6,665 bases of DNA, taken from the NCBI GenBank assembly GCA_019310865.1, contig JAFDDL010000204.1, positions 1 through 6,665 on the forward strand, in the 5' to 3' direction. Positions 6,052 to 6,665 of the stretch are shown here, one piece after another. The notes under the pieces were generated by a model. That model saw only the letters and a program-made list of their open reading frames with translations. It did no database searches and was not told the DNA's origin. The position numbers and the translations under genes are program-made. This DNA is from Deltaproteobacteria bacterium (GTDB lineage: Bacteria; Desulfobacterota; Desulfobacteria; Desulfobacterales; JAFDDL01). Position 1 is the first letter of the stretch. Every line of letters starts with the position of its first letter.

Positions 6052-6665
6052 ATGTTTAAGAAAACTACTGTATTGGTTGCTGCACTGATGTTTGTTGCTT
6101 CACTGGGTACGGCCAATGCCGAATCAGCTAGAGATTACATCAGCATAGTTGGTTCATCCACTGTTTATCCCTTTGCCACTGTTGTTGCAGAGCGATTTGG
6201 GAAAACCACTCCGTTTAAAACCCCGAAAATTGAATCCACCGGCTCCGGTGGCGGATTTAAGCTTTTTTGCGCAGGTGTTGGTGTGGAACATCCGGACATC
6301 ACCAATGCGTCCCGGGCTATTAAAACTTCGGAATGCGAAAAATGCTTCAAAAACGGCGTCAAAGAAGTCGTAGAGGTTAAAATCGGCTACGACGGGATTG
6401 TGCTGGCCAATTCCAAAAAGGCGGCGCCCATGAAACTGACCCGAAAGGACATTTTTCTGGCGCTGGCAAAGGACGTTCCGGATCCGAGCGGTGCTGAAAA
6501 GCTGATACCCAATTCCTACAAAACCTGGAAAGATGTTAATTCAGCGTTGCCGAAGATCAAAATCGAAGTACTCGGCCCCCCGCCGACTTCCGGGACCCGG
6601 GATGCCTTTGTGGAACTTGCAATGGAAGGTGGTGGGAAAAAATTCGGTCGGATCAAGGCCATGAA
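6052..6665 (+). CDS. pstS: Phosphate-binding protein PstS, 5' part (runs off window)
   Basis: PstS is the periplasmic protein that binds phosphate and delivers it to PstC-PstA. The first 204 residues are present and remain open to the window edge. A Sec signal peptide is clear: MFKK, a hydrophobic core, and a signal peptidase I site after ANA at residue 23. Phosphate-binding elements are GSSTVYPF (34-41), STGSGGGFKLF (62-72), the NASR segment (85-88) and TSGTRDAF (179-186). The YKTWKDVN and KIEVLGPPPTSGT segments are typical of the PstS form that I associate with alpha- and delta-proteobacteria bearing long PstC and PstA. No lipobox is present, so the protein should be soluble. Cysteines at 73, 95 and 98 are notable. 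The gene follows pstA after a gap largely filled by a repeat, and no Pho box is visible immediately upstream. It may be co-transcribed with pstCA. Confidence 0.95.
   Translation, partial: MFKKTTVLVAALMFVASLGTANAESARDYISIVGSSTVYPFATVVAERFGKTTPFKTPKIESTGSGGGFKLFCAGVGVEHPDITNASRAIKTSECEKCFKNGVKEVVEVKIGYDGIVLANSKKAAPMKLTRKDIFLALAKDVPDPSGAEKLIPNSYKTWKDVNSALPKIKIEVLGPPPTSGTRDAFVELAMEGGGKKFGRIKAM

Noticed and set aside
5880..6116. 78-codon minus-strand frame through the repeat and the pstS start
   Set aside because: It is made largely of the palindromic repeat and the antisense of the PstS signal peptide.

Overview
The window carries a phosphate-starvation (Pho) locus with two divergent arms read from one control region. 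The leftward arm is phoU, then phoB, then a truncated phoR. The rightward arm is pstC, then pstA, then the first 204 codons of pstS. G+C looks moderate, the proteins are Gram-negative in type (PstS with a Sec signal peptide, long PstC and PstA permeases), and the PAS-containing PhoR is of the large kind. From memory of these families I would place it in a delta-proteobacterium-like lineage, perhaps Desulfobacterota. That placement is an impression and was not computed.

Layout. Bases 1-113 do not belong to phoR and look like the end of an inserted element. Bases 111-1343 (minus) hold phoR, which stops about 34 residues after its phosphoacceptor His and lacks the whole ATP-binding domain. Bases 1343-2032 (minus) hold phoB, coupled to phoR through TAATG. 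Bases 2063-2110 hold a short palindromic repeat between phoU and phoB. Bases 2113-2769 (minus) hold phoU. The 377-base divergent region (2770-3146) contains two oppositely oriented arrays of 7-bp half-sites spaced 11 bp apart, each ending 8 bp before a -10-like hexamer; these are read as PhoB boxes for phoU-phoB-phoR and for pstC-pstA. Bases 3147-4535 hold pstC and 4528-5832 hold pstA, overlapping by 8 bases. Bases 5881-6025 hold a 145-bp palindromic MITE-like repeat that shares its right end with the short repeat. pstS begins at 6052 and runs off the window.

How it works. PstS captures phosphate in the periplasm, PstC and PstA form the membrane channel, and an ATPase (PstB, not in the window) powers it. 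PhoU links transporter state to the PhoR kinase, and PhoB activates transcription from the Pho boxes. Here the kinase gene appears broken, so either PhoB depends on another phosphate donor or the insertion is a recent or polymorphic lesion.

The points most worth a second look are the phoR truncation at a probable insertion junction, the matched divergent Pho-box arrays, and the two size forms of one palindromic repeat placed in intergenic gaps of the same locus. No wholly new gene system was seen.
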